Below, piece after piece: positions 1-8,214 of a stretch of 64,000 bases of DNA. How positions within the stretch are numbered: the first letter of the stretch is position 1; each line of letters begins with the position of its first letter. A program made the position numbers and the translations under genes. The stretch spans positions 82,377-146,376 of the forward strand of contig NZ_JAMTCF010000022.1 of assembly GCF_024171695.1 (NCBI RefSeq), in the 5' to 3' direction. Under the pieces are notes generated by a model that searched no databases, had not been told where the DNA came from, and saw only the letters and a list, made by a program, of their open reading frames with translations. Origin of the DNA: Actinosynnema pretiosum (lineage in GTDB: Bacteria; Actinomycetota; Actinomycetes; Mycobacteriales; Pseudonocardiaceae).

Positions 1-1
1 G

Positions 2-52
2 GCCCTGTCTATGCTCGCCAGCTGGACGGCTGCCGAGGCAGGCATCCTCTGA
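2..52 (+). CDS. C-terminal tail of a gene entering from the left edge
   Basis: A frame open from the window edge ends at a TGA at 50-52 and encodes the tail ALSMLASWTAAEAGIL. Most of its codons end in G or C, as in the real genes here, so it may be the last 16 residues of a protein. There is too little to identify a family, and chance is a real alternative. Confidence 0.25.
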   Translation, partial: ALSMLASWTAAEAGIL

Positions 53-114
53 CCGCCACACCGGCAGGTCGATCACCAGGCGAACGGGGTTCGAGCAGCA
101 GTCCCCATCACGAA

Positions 115-145
115 GTGCCTTCCCCGCGCGAGCGGGGGTGGTCCC
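115..145 (+). repeat. Solitary type I-E-like CRISPR repeat (remnant)
   Basis: The 31-base element carries the hairpin CCCCGC-GCGA-GCGGGG followed by GGTGGTCCC, which is the shape and wording of actinobacterial type I-E CRISPR repeats. I looked about 61 bases to either side, one repeat-plus-spacer away, and found no second copy. No cas gene is visible. It is either a relic of an array or a chance hairpin resembling one. Confidence 0.4.
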
Positions 146-403
146 ACGTTGCCGGACCCGTCATCCGGTCACGGTCGTGCGACCTTGGCGGTGCTGCTGT
201 GGGCGTTGGAAATCAGGTGGCTGTACAGCTGATCGATGTGTGACGATCTGGCGAGGCCGACAACGGCGTTCAGGGACGTCTGAGGCTCAGTGCGCCGAAC
301 CAGTGGGAGTAAGGCCGGTGCGAGGCACGCGGTCCGCGTCCTGAATAGTCCCCCACTGGTCCTGGCGCACTGCGACCACATCAGCGAAGAGGTTGAACAG
401 CGG

Positions 404-883
404 ATGAAACACGTCAGGGTGCAAGCGACCGAAACCGGCAACTTCCTCGATCCTGATGCATACCTTGGCCTGCTGCCCACGCTGGTCGGCGCTCTCCCTC
501 CTGGCGCGCGGTCGTTCGCCGCCGATCCGGATCACTACAACTTCTTCAGCAGGCGGTGCGTCAAGGACCTGACGCCGGACACGCTGCTGCGCGGAGCAAC
601 CGCCGGCGAAGACTGGCTGCAACTCGGCTTCCGCCACAACTGCTGGAAACACGAAGAAGACCTGAGCATTCGCTACGTCGGCGTCAACGGTCTCAGCCTC
701 GACGCGGTCACCCAGTCCGACTGGGCCGGCTTCGGTGCGGTCACGCTGGATGAGATCCTGCCCCACGAACACGGATGCAGCCATGAGATCGGCTTCCTCG
801 ACGGATCGCTCACCATCGTCAGTCGTGACTTGATCGCCACCTGGACCAAAGCCGACTGCCCGGACGAACCGTCGAGCAGCTGA
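404..883 (+). CDS. Conserved hypothetical protein (159 aa)
   Basis: The product begins MKHVRVQATETGNFLDP and has conserved-looking blocks: FAADPDHYNFFSRRCVKDL near residues 45-60, FRHNCWKHEEDLSIRY near 80-95 and LPHEHGCSHEI near 120-130. I recall similar small soluble proteins from actinomycetes, without a known function. The frame is open further upstream (ATG at 290), but the family-like sequence begins at the ATG at 404, so I chose that start. The repeated His/Cys residues could bind a metal, which is a guess. It sits alone beside the transposase remnants. Confidence 0.6.
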   Translation: MKHVRVQATETGNFLDPDAYLGLLPTLVGALPPGARSFAADPDHYNFFSRRCVKDLTPDTLLRGATAGEDWLQLGFRHNCWKHEEDLSIRYVGVNGLSLDAVTQSDWAGFGAVTLDEILPHEHGCSHEIGFLDGSLTIVSRDLIATWTKADCPDEPSSS

Positions 884-942
884 CCGATTGGCGCGACGCC
901 GGGTCTCGTCACGCTTGGCCCGCAGGAAGTCAGGGTCATGCA

Positions 943-1134
943 GGGGCGCCCGCAGGAGCCGAGTTCGACCTTGCGCTTGTCATAGTGCTCGTCGAACTCG
1001 GCCCATTCCCCACTGGTAGCGTTCCGGTATTCCTCGACGGGACGCAGTTCGCGCCGGAGGTCGAGGAAGGCAACGTGGTAGCCGGTGTCGGCCCACGCGA
1101 GACGGAAGCGGTCCCCCACCCGGTCGTAGGACGA
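943..1134 (-). pseudogene. Fragment of a hypothetical gene beside the IS remnant
   Basis: Read on the minus strand, this stretch gives a protein-like segment (starting SYDRVGDRFRLAWADTGYHV, containing SGEWAEFDEHYDKRKVELGSCG). It has no start of its own and is joined directly to transposase sequence in another frame. The composition looks like a real actinomycete protein rather than a shadow. I read it as the surviving 3' part of a gene truncated by the adjacent insertion sequence. The function is unknown. Confidence 0.35.
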
Positions 1135-1145
1135 CGGTCGGGGCG

Positions 1146-1277
1146 GCACGCGGCGAAGCGCTGGCAAACGGTGTTCCAAGGCGGGAAACCGCAGGCAGGG
1201 CGCGCCACTTGATGCCGTCATCGACCGCGTACAGGATCGCGTCCACGACCAGGCGGTTGCAGTGCTTCTCCGGTGTC
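1146..1277 (-). mobile_element. IS5-type transposase N-terminal fragment, frameshifted
   Basis: On the minus strand the sequence reads PEKHCNRLVVDAILYAVDDG-IKWRALPA and then, after a one-base frame change, FPPWNTVCQRFAAC. These are the helix-turn-helix blocks at the N-terminus of IS5-family (DUF4096-type) transposases. The catalytic DDE part is missing and the frame is broken, so it is inactive. I could not identify terminal inverted repeats. Confidence 0.6.
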
Positions 1278-1612
1278 CTATGGGCCAGGACGGCGCTGAC
1301 CGGGCTTCAGGTCGCCGATCTTGACGAACTCGCCCTGCGCGTCCACCCGCACCGGGTGCCACGAGGCCGCGTCAACCGTCCCAACCGCACCGGACGGAGC
1401 TGTGCAGCGCACAACTGCCGTCGCACTCACGACGACGAGGAGGAGGAGGAGGAAGAGCTCGGTTCCTTTCCGGGCCAAGGGGATCGTGAGTTCTACGTTG
1501 ACGAGGCCCCCGCGCTCGCCTGTCTGCGCCAGAACAGGCGGTATCGCGCACTTCGTGCTGGACTCGGCCGAGCGAGTGCTGAGGCAGGGCCGGAACACGA
1601 CCGGGGAGAGAC

Positions 1613-2068
1613 GTGAAGGAGTACGCCCTCGAAGTAGGGGATCTGGATTGGGAGATGGTTCCGCCCGGCGCGAAGTGGCGGCTCTCCCGAGCGAGGAAGA
1701 AGCAGCGGACCGGGATACTCCTGTACGTCGTGAGCAGGGCGAAGAACGTGGACACCGTGTCGAGCAACTGGAGGATCGCCATCCTTTCCAGGGAGGGGAG
1801 AACCCTGTGCGGCATCAGCACTCAGTCCCCGTTCACGAAGTTCGTCCCCCTCCCCTCCGGGCTCCACAGGATCAGGTTCGACTCCGCAGGGAACTACGGA
1901 GCCGTCGACTTCTTCCGGAACGTCCTGCTCGGGGAGCGGGACGTGCTGGTGGCGCGCTGCCAACCCGGCTACTCGTGGAAGCCCTTCGACCGGAACCGCC
2001 CACCGGAGCGGTGGCACCTGGGTGTGCTGCTGGACGGCGAGCAGGACTTCTCCCCGGTGACCCGCTAG
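1613..2068 (+). CDS. Hypothetical protein (151 aa)
   Basis: A GTG start with a GGGGAGAG ribosome binding site just upstream begins MKEYALEVGDLDWEMVPPGA. The product has no signal peptide or membrane segment that I can see and is rich in Arg and Trp. Blocks such as RTGILLYVVSRAKNVDTVSSN near residues 32-52 and GLHRIRFDSAGNYGAVDFFR near 83-102 look like the strands of a small soluble domain. I do not recognise the family. It is transcribed alone, with the IS debris upstream and an unrelated gene about 90 bases downstream. Confidence 0.55.
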   Translation: MKEYALEVGDLDWEMVPPGAKWRLSRARKKQRTGILLYVVSRAKNVDTVSSNWRIAILSREGRTLCGISTQSPFTKFVPLPSGLHRIRFDSAGNYGAVDFFRNVLLGERDVLVARCQPGYSWKPFDRNRPPERWHLGVLLDGEQDFSPVTR

Positions 2069-2159
2069 GACGTGCCCTCCGGACCACCCGGTGGCCGTCA
2101 CGATGCTCCGCCCCCTCACCCCCGAACTCGGCGAACTGGCGGCGGGCTAGGGTGCCCCG

Positions 2160-2600
2160 GTGAGTCTCCTCGACGACGTGGCCGAACGCGACGGCTGGCG
2201 CTGCTGGGTGTGCGACGAGCCGGTCGACCCCGACATGTCCGTGAACGACTCCAGAGTTCCCAGCGTCGACAGCCGGACCGCCGACCGGAAGGCCAAGCTC
2301 ACCGAGCGGCTGGCGCACCGGGGCTGCAACACCCGCAAGGGCGCGGTCAAGGTCGTCATCGCCTGGCCCGAGCGCCTGCACGTGGCCGACCCCGCACCGC
2401 TGATCACCGTCGCCGGGCGGCTGGAGCGCAAGGGCGGGCGCGAGGTGGTGGCCCGCTGCCCCACCCGGCAGGACGCCCAGGAGGCGGCCGACTGGCTGGC
2501 CGACCGGTTCTCCCGGCTCACCCCCGACCTGCCGGTGACCGCGACCGTCGAAGCAGGCGGCGGCCAGTTCCTCGTCGTCCTGTCCACCGGACGCCGCTGA
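2160..2600 (+). CDS. HNH-fold zinc-ribbon protein lacking the catalytic histidines (146 aa)
   Basis: The N-terminus GWRCWVCDEPVDPD supplies a CxxC pair, and LAHRGCNTRKGA near residues 54-65 matches the end of the HNH endonuclease fold, where AHRxCNxxKG is typical. The first H of HNH appears replaced (PSVDSRTADRK), so I expect a zinc-binding but probably non-cutting protein. The C-terminal half (ERKGGREVVARCPTRQDAQE onward) is a second small domain. The GTG start is the first in frame after the preceding stop. I recall close relatives in other Pseudonocardiales. The gene ends before a strong terminator hairpin. Confidence 0.7.
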   Translation: MSLLDDVAERDGWRCWVCDEPVDPDMSVNDSRVPSVDSRTADRKAKLTERLAHRGCNTRKGAVKVVIAWPERLHVADPAPLITVAGRLERKGGREVVARCPTRQDAQEAADWLADRFSRLTPDLPVTATVEAGGGQFLVVLSTGRR

Positions 2601-2649
2601 TCCGACACGCCCCAGCGCCTGCACGGCCCTGAGGGAGCCCTTGAGACGC

Positions 2650-2684
2650 AGCGCCACCGACCCCGCTGTCGGTTCGGTGGCGCT
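2650..2684. terminator. Bidirectional terminator hairpin
   Basis: AGCGCCACCGA and TCGGTGGCGCT form a perfect 11-bp stem around a 13-base loop. It lies between the convergent HNH-like gene and the methyltransferase gene and can serve both. No T-run follows, as is common in GC-rich actinomycetes. Confidence 0.65.
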
Positions 2685-2787
2685 CGGCGGTCTCGGCGAG
2701 CGGGGCGTAGCCGTCACGCGGGCATCGTGCGCGTCCACGCCGCCGAGGTGGGCGCAGCCCGCCAGCCGCCGCGCACACCGCGACGAC

Positions 2788-3540
2788 TCAGCGGACCGCC
2801 ACCAGGACGTGGTCGTCGCCGTGCTGCCACACCGTCCCGACCTCGCTGAACCCGGCCGCCCGCAACAGCTCCCCGTGCTGCCGCGCGCTCAGCCCGTTGC
2901 CGTGGCCGCTGCCCTTGGCCGCCATCTCCTCCTCGGTGAACACCGTCGTCAGACGCTCGTCGGCACGCGCGGCCTCCCACCAGGCCCGCCAGTCCTCGTT
3001 CCCGACCACCCCGGCCCTGCGGGCGCGCTCGTCGCGCACGTGCTCGGCCAGCGTCCGCAGTGCGGGCTGCTCCTCACGCAGGTGGTCGCCGTTGACCAGC
3101 ACCCCACCGGGCCGGAGCCTGGACGCCACGGCGCGGTACACCTCGGCCAGCCGCTCGGGGGCGATCCAGTGCAGCGCCGTGGTCGACACGGCCGCGTCCC
3201 ACGAGCCCCCCACGAGGTCGAGCCACCCCGACCCGGTCAGGTCCGCGTGCTCGTACTCCCCCTCGGGGTCGGCGGCCTTCGCCAGGCCCAGCAGGAACGG
3301 GTCGGCGTCGAGGCCGACCACCCGGCCGCCGACCCGGCCGCGCAGCCGGGTGGTGAGCGAGCCGGGACCGCAGCCCAGGTCCGCCACGAGCGGCGCGGTG
3401 ACATCGCGGCACACGTGGGCGACCACGTCGCCGATCACCCGGAAGCGCTCCTCCCGGTCCGCGATGTACCGCTCCTGCTGCGCGTCCCACCTGCGCACCC
3501 ACTCCAGCGCCACGTCGTGGTCGAGCGTCGATCCGGTCAT
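2788..3540 (-). CDS. Class I SAM-dependent methyltransferase (250 aa)
   Basis: The product carries the SAM-binding motif VADLGCGPGSLT near residue 53, followed by VVGLDADP (motif II) and LVGGSWDAAVSTTALHWI (motif IV), and is the usual length for small-molecule trans-aconitate/UbiE-like methyltransferases. A GGGAGG ribosome binding site lies six bases before the ATG. The MFS exporter gene is 30 bases upstream on the same strand, so the two are probably one operon. Possible roles are methylation of an exported metabolite or self-protection. The substrate cannot be read from the sequence. Confidence 0.85.
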   Translation of the reverse strand: MTGSTLDHDVALEWVRRWDAQQERYIADREERFRVIGDVVAHVCRDVTAPLVADLGCGPGSLTTRLRGRVGGRVVGLDADPFLLGLAKAADPEGEYEHADLTGSGWLDLVGGSWDAAVSTTALHWIAPERLAEVYRAVASRLRPGGVLVNGDHLREEQPALRTLAEHVRDERARRAGVVGNEDWRAWWEAARADERLTTVFTEEEMAAKGSGHGNGLSARQHGELLRAAGFSEVGTVWQHGDDHVLVAVR

Positions 3541-3570
3541 CTCGTTCCTCCCAGCGGGGTCGGTCAGAAG

Positions 3571-4833
3571 TCAGGGTGCGGGGGTCGCCGCGCGCTCGCC
3601 GAGCAGGCCGCGCCGCAGCATCACCGCCACCAGCGCCGCCGCCGCGCCCGCGACGGCGGCCAGCAGCAGCGGCGGGGCCCAGCGGCTCGTGGCACCGCCC
3701 AGGTCGAGCAGGGCGCCGACGGCGGCGCTCAGACCGGCAGCCACCAGCGCGGACACCAGGTAGAACGCGCCGTAGTAGGTGCCGACCAGCTCCTCCTCGC
3801 CCACCACCGGCAGCAGTTCCATCATGAACGGGTTGGTGATCGCGATCCCGGCGCTGAACACCGCCGTGCCCGCGAGCACCGGCAGGCCACGGCCGACCGC
3901 CTCGGTGATCGCCAGGCCGCCGTCCGCGTCCGGCAGCAGCGGGGAGGCCAACGCCAGGGGCAGGAAGCCCGCGCCGGTCAGCGCCAGGCCCACCGCCATC
4001 GAGCGGCCCGCCGACCAGTGCCGCTTGCACCAGCGGGTCAACCGGACGCCAAACGCGATGCCCACGACGGTGGAGACGGCGAACACGCCGGTGACCGCCC
4101 CGGCCCAGCCGGTGATCCGCTCCGCCTCCAGCGGCAGCAGCAGGTACAGCTGGTTGAACAGGGCGAAGTACGCCGAGCCCGCGAGGGTGAACACCAGGAA
4201 GCGGCGGTTCGCCAGCACCCTGCCCCAGTTGCCCAGCACGCGGGTGCCCGCCGCCGTGGCGGGGCGGTGCGGCAGCACCAGCGCCTGAGCGGCGGTGAGG
4301 ACGGCGAACACGGCGCACGCCACCAGGCTCACCAGCGAGAAGTCCACGGCCAGCAGGACGGCGCCGAGGACCGGGCCGATGAGCGCGCCCGCGTTCGCGA
4401 CCGCCTCGAACACCGCGAACGCCTCGGCGCGGCGACCGGCGGACTCGTGGGTGAGGTAGGTGCGCACGGCCGGGTTGAACAGGGCCCCGGCGACGCCGGT
4501 CAGCGCCACGCCGAGCAGGACTCCGGGCAGGGAGGCGGTGAAGGCCAGCAGGCCGAAGCCGACCACGCGCAGCCCGCACCCGGCGATGATCATCGCCCTG
4601 GGGCCGAGGAGGTCGGCCGCCGTGCCGCCGACGAGGTAGAGGCCCTGCTGGCTCAGCGTGCGCACGCCCAGCACCACGCCCACGAGGGCCGCGCTGAAGC
4701 CCAGGCCGTCGCGCAGGTGGGTGGCCAGGAACGGCAGCACCGCGTAGAAGCCCAGGTTGATGCCGAACTGGTTGACCACCAGCAGCCTGGCCGCCGGGGA
4801 CATCTCCCGGACCGCGCTCTTGATTCCGCTCAT
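3571..4833 (-). CDS. MFS-family exporter (420 aa)
   Basis: The hydrophobic protein has about twelve predicted membrane segments and the MFS motif A-like loop GGTAADLLGPRAMIIAG near residue 70. The pattern (NQFGINLGFYAVLPFLATHL, then GVRTLSQQGLYLVGG) resembles MdtH-like drug or metallophore exporters. I use the ATG at 4833; an upstream TTG at 4872 would add 13 residues but has poorer support. It is divergent from an ABC importer operon across a short intergenic region with a possible metal-regulator box. A plausible job is exporting a small chelator whose metal complex the ABC system takes back up. That is an inference. Confidence 0.85.
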   Translation of the reverse strand: MSGIKSAVREMSPAARLLVVNQFGINLGFYAVLPFLATHLRDGLGFSAALVGVVLGVRTLSQQGLYLVGGTAADLLGPRAMIIAGCGLRVVGFGLLAFTASLPGVLLGVALTGVAGALFNPAVRTYLTHESAGRRAEAFAVFEAVANAGALIGPVLGAVLLAVDFSLVSLVACAVFAVLTAAQALVLPHRPATAAGTRVLGNWGRVLANRRFLVFTLAGSAYFALFNQLYLLLPLEAERITGWAGAVTGVFAVSTVVGIAFGVRLTRWCKRHWSAGRSMAVGLALTGAGFLPLALASPLLPDADGGLAITEAVGRGLPVLAGTAVFSAGIAITNPFMMELLPVVGEEELVGTYYGAFYLVSALVAAGLSAAVGALLDLGGATSRWAPPLLLAAVAGAAAALVAVMLRRGLLGERAATPAP

Positions 4834-4902
4834 CGCGGGGGAGAACGTAACGGGCGGGCTTGTCGCCAACAACGTGCAGTAGCGTCCATCACATTGTGGA
4901 AC

Positions 4903-4917
4903 TGATAATCACTACCG
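4903..4917. promoter_or_regulatory. Possible Zur/Fur-type metal box between divergent transporters
   Basis: TGATAATCACTACCG matches one arm of the Zur-like palindrome TGATAAT-N-ATTATCA perfectly and the other arm at four of seven positions. It sits in the only AT-richer patch between the MFS gene and the ABC operon, where a shared operator would be expected. Confidence 0.35.
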
Positions 4918-4957
4918 CTCGACTAGGTTCCACGAGCACCCACCACCGGAGGTCCCG

Positions 4958-6493
4958 TTGCGCCCCACCCTGTCCCGACGCGGTTTCCTCGCACTGGCCG
5001 CGACAGCGGGCGCGGCGGTGGCCTGCTCCCCCGGCGCCGAACCGGTCGCCTCGGACAAGCCGGTGCGCGGCGGGCGGCTGCGGGCGCTGTTCCCCGGCGG
5101 TGGCGCGAAGGAGACCCTGGACCCGCACTCCCCTCCCCTGTTCCTGGACCAGGCCCGGCACAAGGCCCTGTTCGACAAGCTCGTCGAGCTGGGCGACGAC
5201 CTGCGCCCGGTGCCGAAGCTCGCGAAGAGCTGGGAGTCCAACGTGGACGCCACGGTGTGGCGGTTCTCCTTGCGGGAGGCGGTCTTCCACGACGGCCGCA
5301 GGCTCACCCCGGACGACGTGCTCGCCAGCCTGGCCCGCATGACCGACCCGGCAGCGACCGGCCGCAACGCCCGCACCCTGCTGACCGCGCTCGACCTCGC
5401 GAACAGCCGCGCCGTCGACGCGAGCACGGTCGAGCTGGCGCTGAAGTCCCCGACCGCCGAGCTTCCCGCGCTGCTGTCGGGCACCGGCACCGCGATCGTG
5501 CCCGCCGACTACGGCGACCCCGCCGGGGCGATCGGCACCGGTCCGTTCTCGCTGGTGTCGTTCGAGGCGGGCCGGGGCATGACGGCCAAGCGGTTCGACG
5601 ACCACTGGAACGGGCAGGCGCACCTGGACGAGCTGCACCTGCTGTCGGCCGGTGACGAGGCCGCGCGCGGCAACGCGCTGCTGGCCGGTGAGGCCGAGTA
5701 CGTGCACGACCTGAGCGTCACGTTCGCCCGCATCTACGAGAACGACCCCGCCGTGACGCTGCTGTCCGCGCCGGGCAGCGTCATGCAGGGCTTCGCGATG
5801 CGCACCGACCAGGCCCCGTTCGACGACCCCGACGTGCGGCTGGCGTTCCTGCTGCTGGTGGACCGGAACCGGCTCGTGGACGTGGTGCTGTCCGGGCGCG
5901 GGGTGGTGGGCAACGACCTGTTCGGCAAGGGCTTCCAGCACTACGCCGACGACCTCCCGCAGCGCGAGCGCGACGTCGCGAGGGCGCGCGAGCTGCTGCG
6001 CGGGGCGGGCGTGGAGAACCTGTCGGTCACCCTGCACACCGCCGACGCCGCGGCGGGCATGGTCGACGCCGCCACGCTCTACGCCGAGCAGCTGCGCGAG
6101 GCCGGGATCACCGTCACGGTGGACAACCGGGCGAAGGAGACCTACTTCGCCGACATCCTGACCGGCTCCGGCATCTGGAGCTACCGGGCGGGCACCGCCA
6201 CGATCCCGCAGAACCTCGCGCTGCGCATGGTCTCCGACGCCAAGCAGAACGTCACCGCCTGGCGCGATCCGGAGTTCGACGCGGCGTTCGCACGCGCCCA
6301 GTCCACTGTGGACGAGACCGCGCGCGGCGAGGTGTACCGGGACATGCAGCGCACCCTGCACGAGCGCGGCGGGATGCTGGTGTGGGGCCACAGCGACTGG
6401 CTGGTGGCCGCCTCGCCCCGGCTGCGCGGCGCGGTGGCCGCGCGGCCCAACACCGACGACTGGGCGCGCTTCGACAAGGTCTGGCTGGCCTAG
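4958..6493 (+). CDS. ABC transporter substrate-binding lipoprotein, peptide/nickel family 5 (511 aa)
   Basis: The TTG start is chosen because GGAGG lies five bases before it. The N-terminus has a twin-arginine-like signal (SRRGFLALAAT) running into a lipobox ending at Cys24 (AVAC), so the protein should be anchored outside the membrane. The body follows the SBP family 5 layout of DppA, OppA, NikA and CntA: WRFSLREAVFHDGRRLTPDDV near residue 100, and GTGPFSLVSFE and the YAEQLREAGITV block later. It starts a four-gene importer operon. In this family the ligand can be peptides, nickel or metal-metallophore complexes, and the sequence alone does not decide. Confidence 0.88.
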   Translation: MRPTLSRRGFLALAATAGAAVACSPGAEPVASDKPVRGGRLRALFPGGGAKETLDPHSPPLFLDQARHKALFDKLVELGDDLRPVPKLAKSWESNVDATVWRFSLREAVFHDGRRLTPDDVLASLARMTDPAATGRNARTLLTALDLANSRAVDASTVELALKSPTAELPALLSGTGTAIVPADYGDPAGAIGTGPFSLVSFEAGRGMTAKRFDDHWNGQAHLDELHLLSAGDEAARGNALLAGEAEYVHDLSVTFARIYENDPAVTLLSAPGSVMQGFAMRTDQAPFDDPDVRLAFLLLVDRNRLVDVVLSGRGVVGNDLFGKGFQHYADDLPQRERDVARARELLRGAGVENLSVTLHTADAAAGMVDAATLYAEQLREAGITVTVDNRAKETYFADILTGSGIWSYRAGTATIPQNLALRMVSDAKQNVTAWRDPEFDAAFARAQSTVDETARGEVYRDMQRTLHERGGMLVWGHSDWLVAASPRLRGAVAARPNTDDWARFDKVWLA

Positions 6494-7444
6494 GTGGGGC
6501 GCGGGTACGTCCTGCAGCGGGTCCTGGTCGCCGTCGTCCAGGTGCTCCTGCTGGCGGTGCTGGTGTTCCTGCTGACCGAGGCGCTGCCCGGCGACGCCGC
6601 CACCGTGCGCTTCGGCGAGCAGACCACCCTGGAGGAGGTCGAGCGGCTGCGCGAGCGGCTGGAGCTGGACCGGCCCGCGTGGGAGCGCTTCGCCGACTGG
6701 CTCGGCGGGGTGCTCACCGGCGACCTGGGCACCTCGCTGGTCAGCGGCGGCCCGGTGGGCGACGCGCTCGCCAGGGCGTTCCCGGTGACCCTCGTGCTCA
6801 CCGCCGTGACGCTGGTCCTCGTGGTGCCGCTGGCGGTGCTGCTGGGCGTGGTGGCCGGGCTGCGCGAGGGCGGCAGGCTCGACCGGGCGCTGACGTCGAT
6901 CACCCTGGCGCTGCAGTCGATCCCGGACTTCGTGCTGGCCACGCTGCTGGTGGCGCTGCTGGCCGTGCGGTTGCGGCTGCTGCCCGCCACCGCGATCGGC
7001 GCGGACGCGGCCGACCTGCTGTCCCGGCCGGAGCTGCTGGTGCTGCCCGTGGTGGTGCTGCTGGCCCGGGTGACCGGCCTGCTCAGCCGCCAGGTCCGCG
7101 CGGGCGTGGTCGACGCGGCCCGCTCGGAGTACGTCGCGCAGGCGCGCAGGCTCGGGCTGCCCCGGCGCACCGTGGTGCTGCGGCACGTGCTGCCCAACGC
7201 GGCCGTGCCCGCCGTGCAGGAGCTGGCCAGGGTCGGCGACGGGCTGCTGGGCGGGGTGCTGGTGGTGGAGGCGGTGTTCGCGGTGCCCGGCGTGGCCACC
7301 GAGGTGGTCGAGGCGGTGCAGGCGCGCGACGTGCCGGTGGTGCAGTCGTTCGTGCTGCTGCTGGGCGCGCTGGCGCTGGTGGTCAACCTGGGCGCCGACC
7401 TGCTGGCGAACCGGCTGGTGCCGCGCGCGGAGGTGCTCCGGTGA
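6494..7444 (+). CDS. ABC transporter permease, DppB/NikB-like (316 aa)
   Basis: A GTG start immediately follows the stop of the binding-protein gene. The product has an N-terminal membrane segment, then the GDLGTSLVSG block near residue 77 typical of DppB-type permeases, about six membrane spans, and the ATPase-coupling EAA loop near residues 210-235 (EYVAQARRLGLPRRTVVLRH). It forms the membrane channel with the next permease. The gene overlaps the next one by GTGA. Confidence 0.88.
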   Translation: MGRGYVLQRVLVAVVQVLLLAVLVFLLTEALPGDAATVRFGEQTTLEEVERLRERLELDRPAWERFADWLGGVLTGDLGTSLVSGGPVGDALARAFPVTLVLTAVTLVLVVPLAVLLGVVAGLREGGRLDRALTSITLALQSIPDFVLATLLVALLAVRLRLLPATAIGADAADLLSRPELLVLPVVVLLARVTGLLSRQVRAGVVDAARSEYVAQARRLGLPRRTVVLRHVLPNAAVPAVQELARVGDGLLGGVLVVEAVFAVPGVATEVVEAVQARDVPVVQSFVLLLGALALVVNLGADLLANRLVPRAEVLR

Positions 7445-8214
7445 AGTGGCTGAGAACGGCCGTCCCGCTCGTGCTGCTGGGCGTGCCGCTGGCCGCCGCC
7501 GTGCTCGGCCCGTGGGTCGCCGTCCTGCTGGCGGTCCCGACCGGGCGGCCCTACGCCACCGGGTCGCCCCACGCGCTGGGCACCGACGGGCTGGGCCGGG
7601 ACGTGCTGTCCCAGCTGCTGCGCGGGGGCGGGACGACCCTGCTGGGCTCGGTCGCCGGGGCCTACCTCGTCGGCGGCGCGGTCGGCCTGGTCGCGGCCTC
7701 GGCGCGGCGGCGCTGGGTGGACGAGGCGCTGCTGCGGCCAGCGGACGTGCTGCTGGCGGTGCCGTCGCTGCTGCTGGTGAGCGTGGTCGCGGTGTGGTGG
7801 CGGGCGGAGGTGTGGGCGGTGGCGGCCGTGGTCGCGGCGGTCAACGCGCCCGCCGTGGCCCGCCTGGTGCGCGCCGCCGCGCTGGACGCGGCGAGCAGCC
7901 CGGTGGCCGAAGCCCTCGCCCTGCAAGGACAGCCGTGGTGGCGGGTGCAGCTCGGGCACGTCGGACGCGCGGTGCTGCGCCCGGTCGCCGCCGACGTGGG
8001 CACCCGGATCACCGCCGCCGTGTACCTGATCGCCGCCGTGAACTTCCTCGGGCTGGGCCTGGACCCGACCTCGGCGGACTGGGCGGTCGCGGTGGCGCGC
8101 AACCGGTCCGCGCTCGCGCTCCAGCCGTGGGCCGCGCTGGCCCCGGCCGCCATGATCGTCTCCTTCACCGTGGGGGTGAACCTCCTGTGGGACAGCAGGT
8201 TGAGCCGTCGGTGA
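7441..8214 (+). CDS. ABC transporter permease, DppC/NikC-like (257 aa)
   Basis: The GTG start overlaps the previous stop (GTGA), so translation is probably coupled. The protein has the DppC hallmarks: a short N-terminal membrane segment, HALGTDGLGRDVLSQLLRGG near residue 43, and the EAA-type loop SPVAEALALQGQPWWRVQLG near residues 150-170. It is a little shorter than the usual 270-300 residues because the N-terminal loop is compact. It completes the channel and overlaps the ATPase gene by GTGA. Confidence 0.87.
   Translation: MKWLRTAVPLVLLGVPLAAAVLGPWVAVLLAVPTGRPYATGSPHALGTDGLGRDVLSQLLRGGGTTLLGSVAGAYLVGGAVGLVAASARRRWVDEALLRPADVLLAVPSLLLVSVVAVWWRAEVWAVAAVVAAVNAPAVARLVRAAALDAASSPVAEALALQGQPWWRVQLGHVGRAVLRPVAADVGTRITAAVYLIAAVNFLGLGLDPTSADWAVAVARNRSALALQPWAALAPAAMIVSFTVGVNLLWDSRLSRR

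Noticed and set aside
1..290. CRISPR array
   Set aside because: Only one repeat-like element is present. Neither side contains a second copy one repeat-plus-spacer away, and no cas gene is visible.
1278..1598. Minus-strand frame with a Leu/Val-rich segment resembling a signal anchor
   Set aside because: The hydrophobic run comes from a simple GAC/GAG repeat on the other strand, and the start and termini are unsupported. It may be a decayed gene, but the evidence is too weak.
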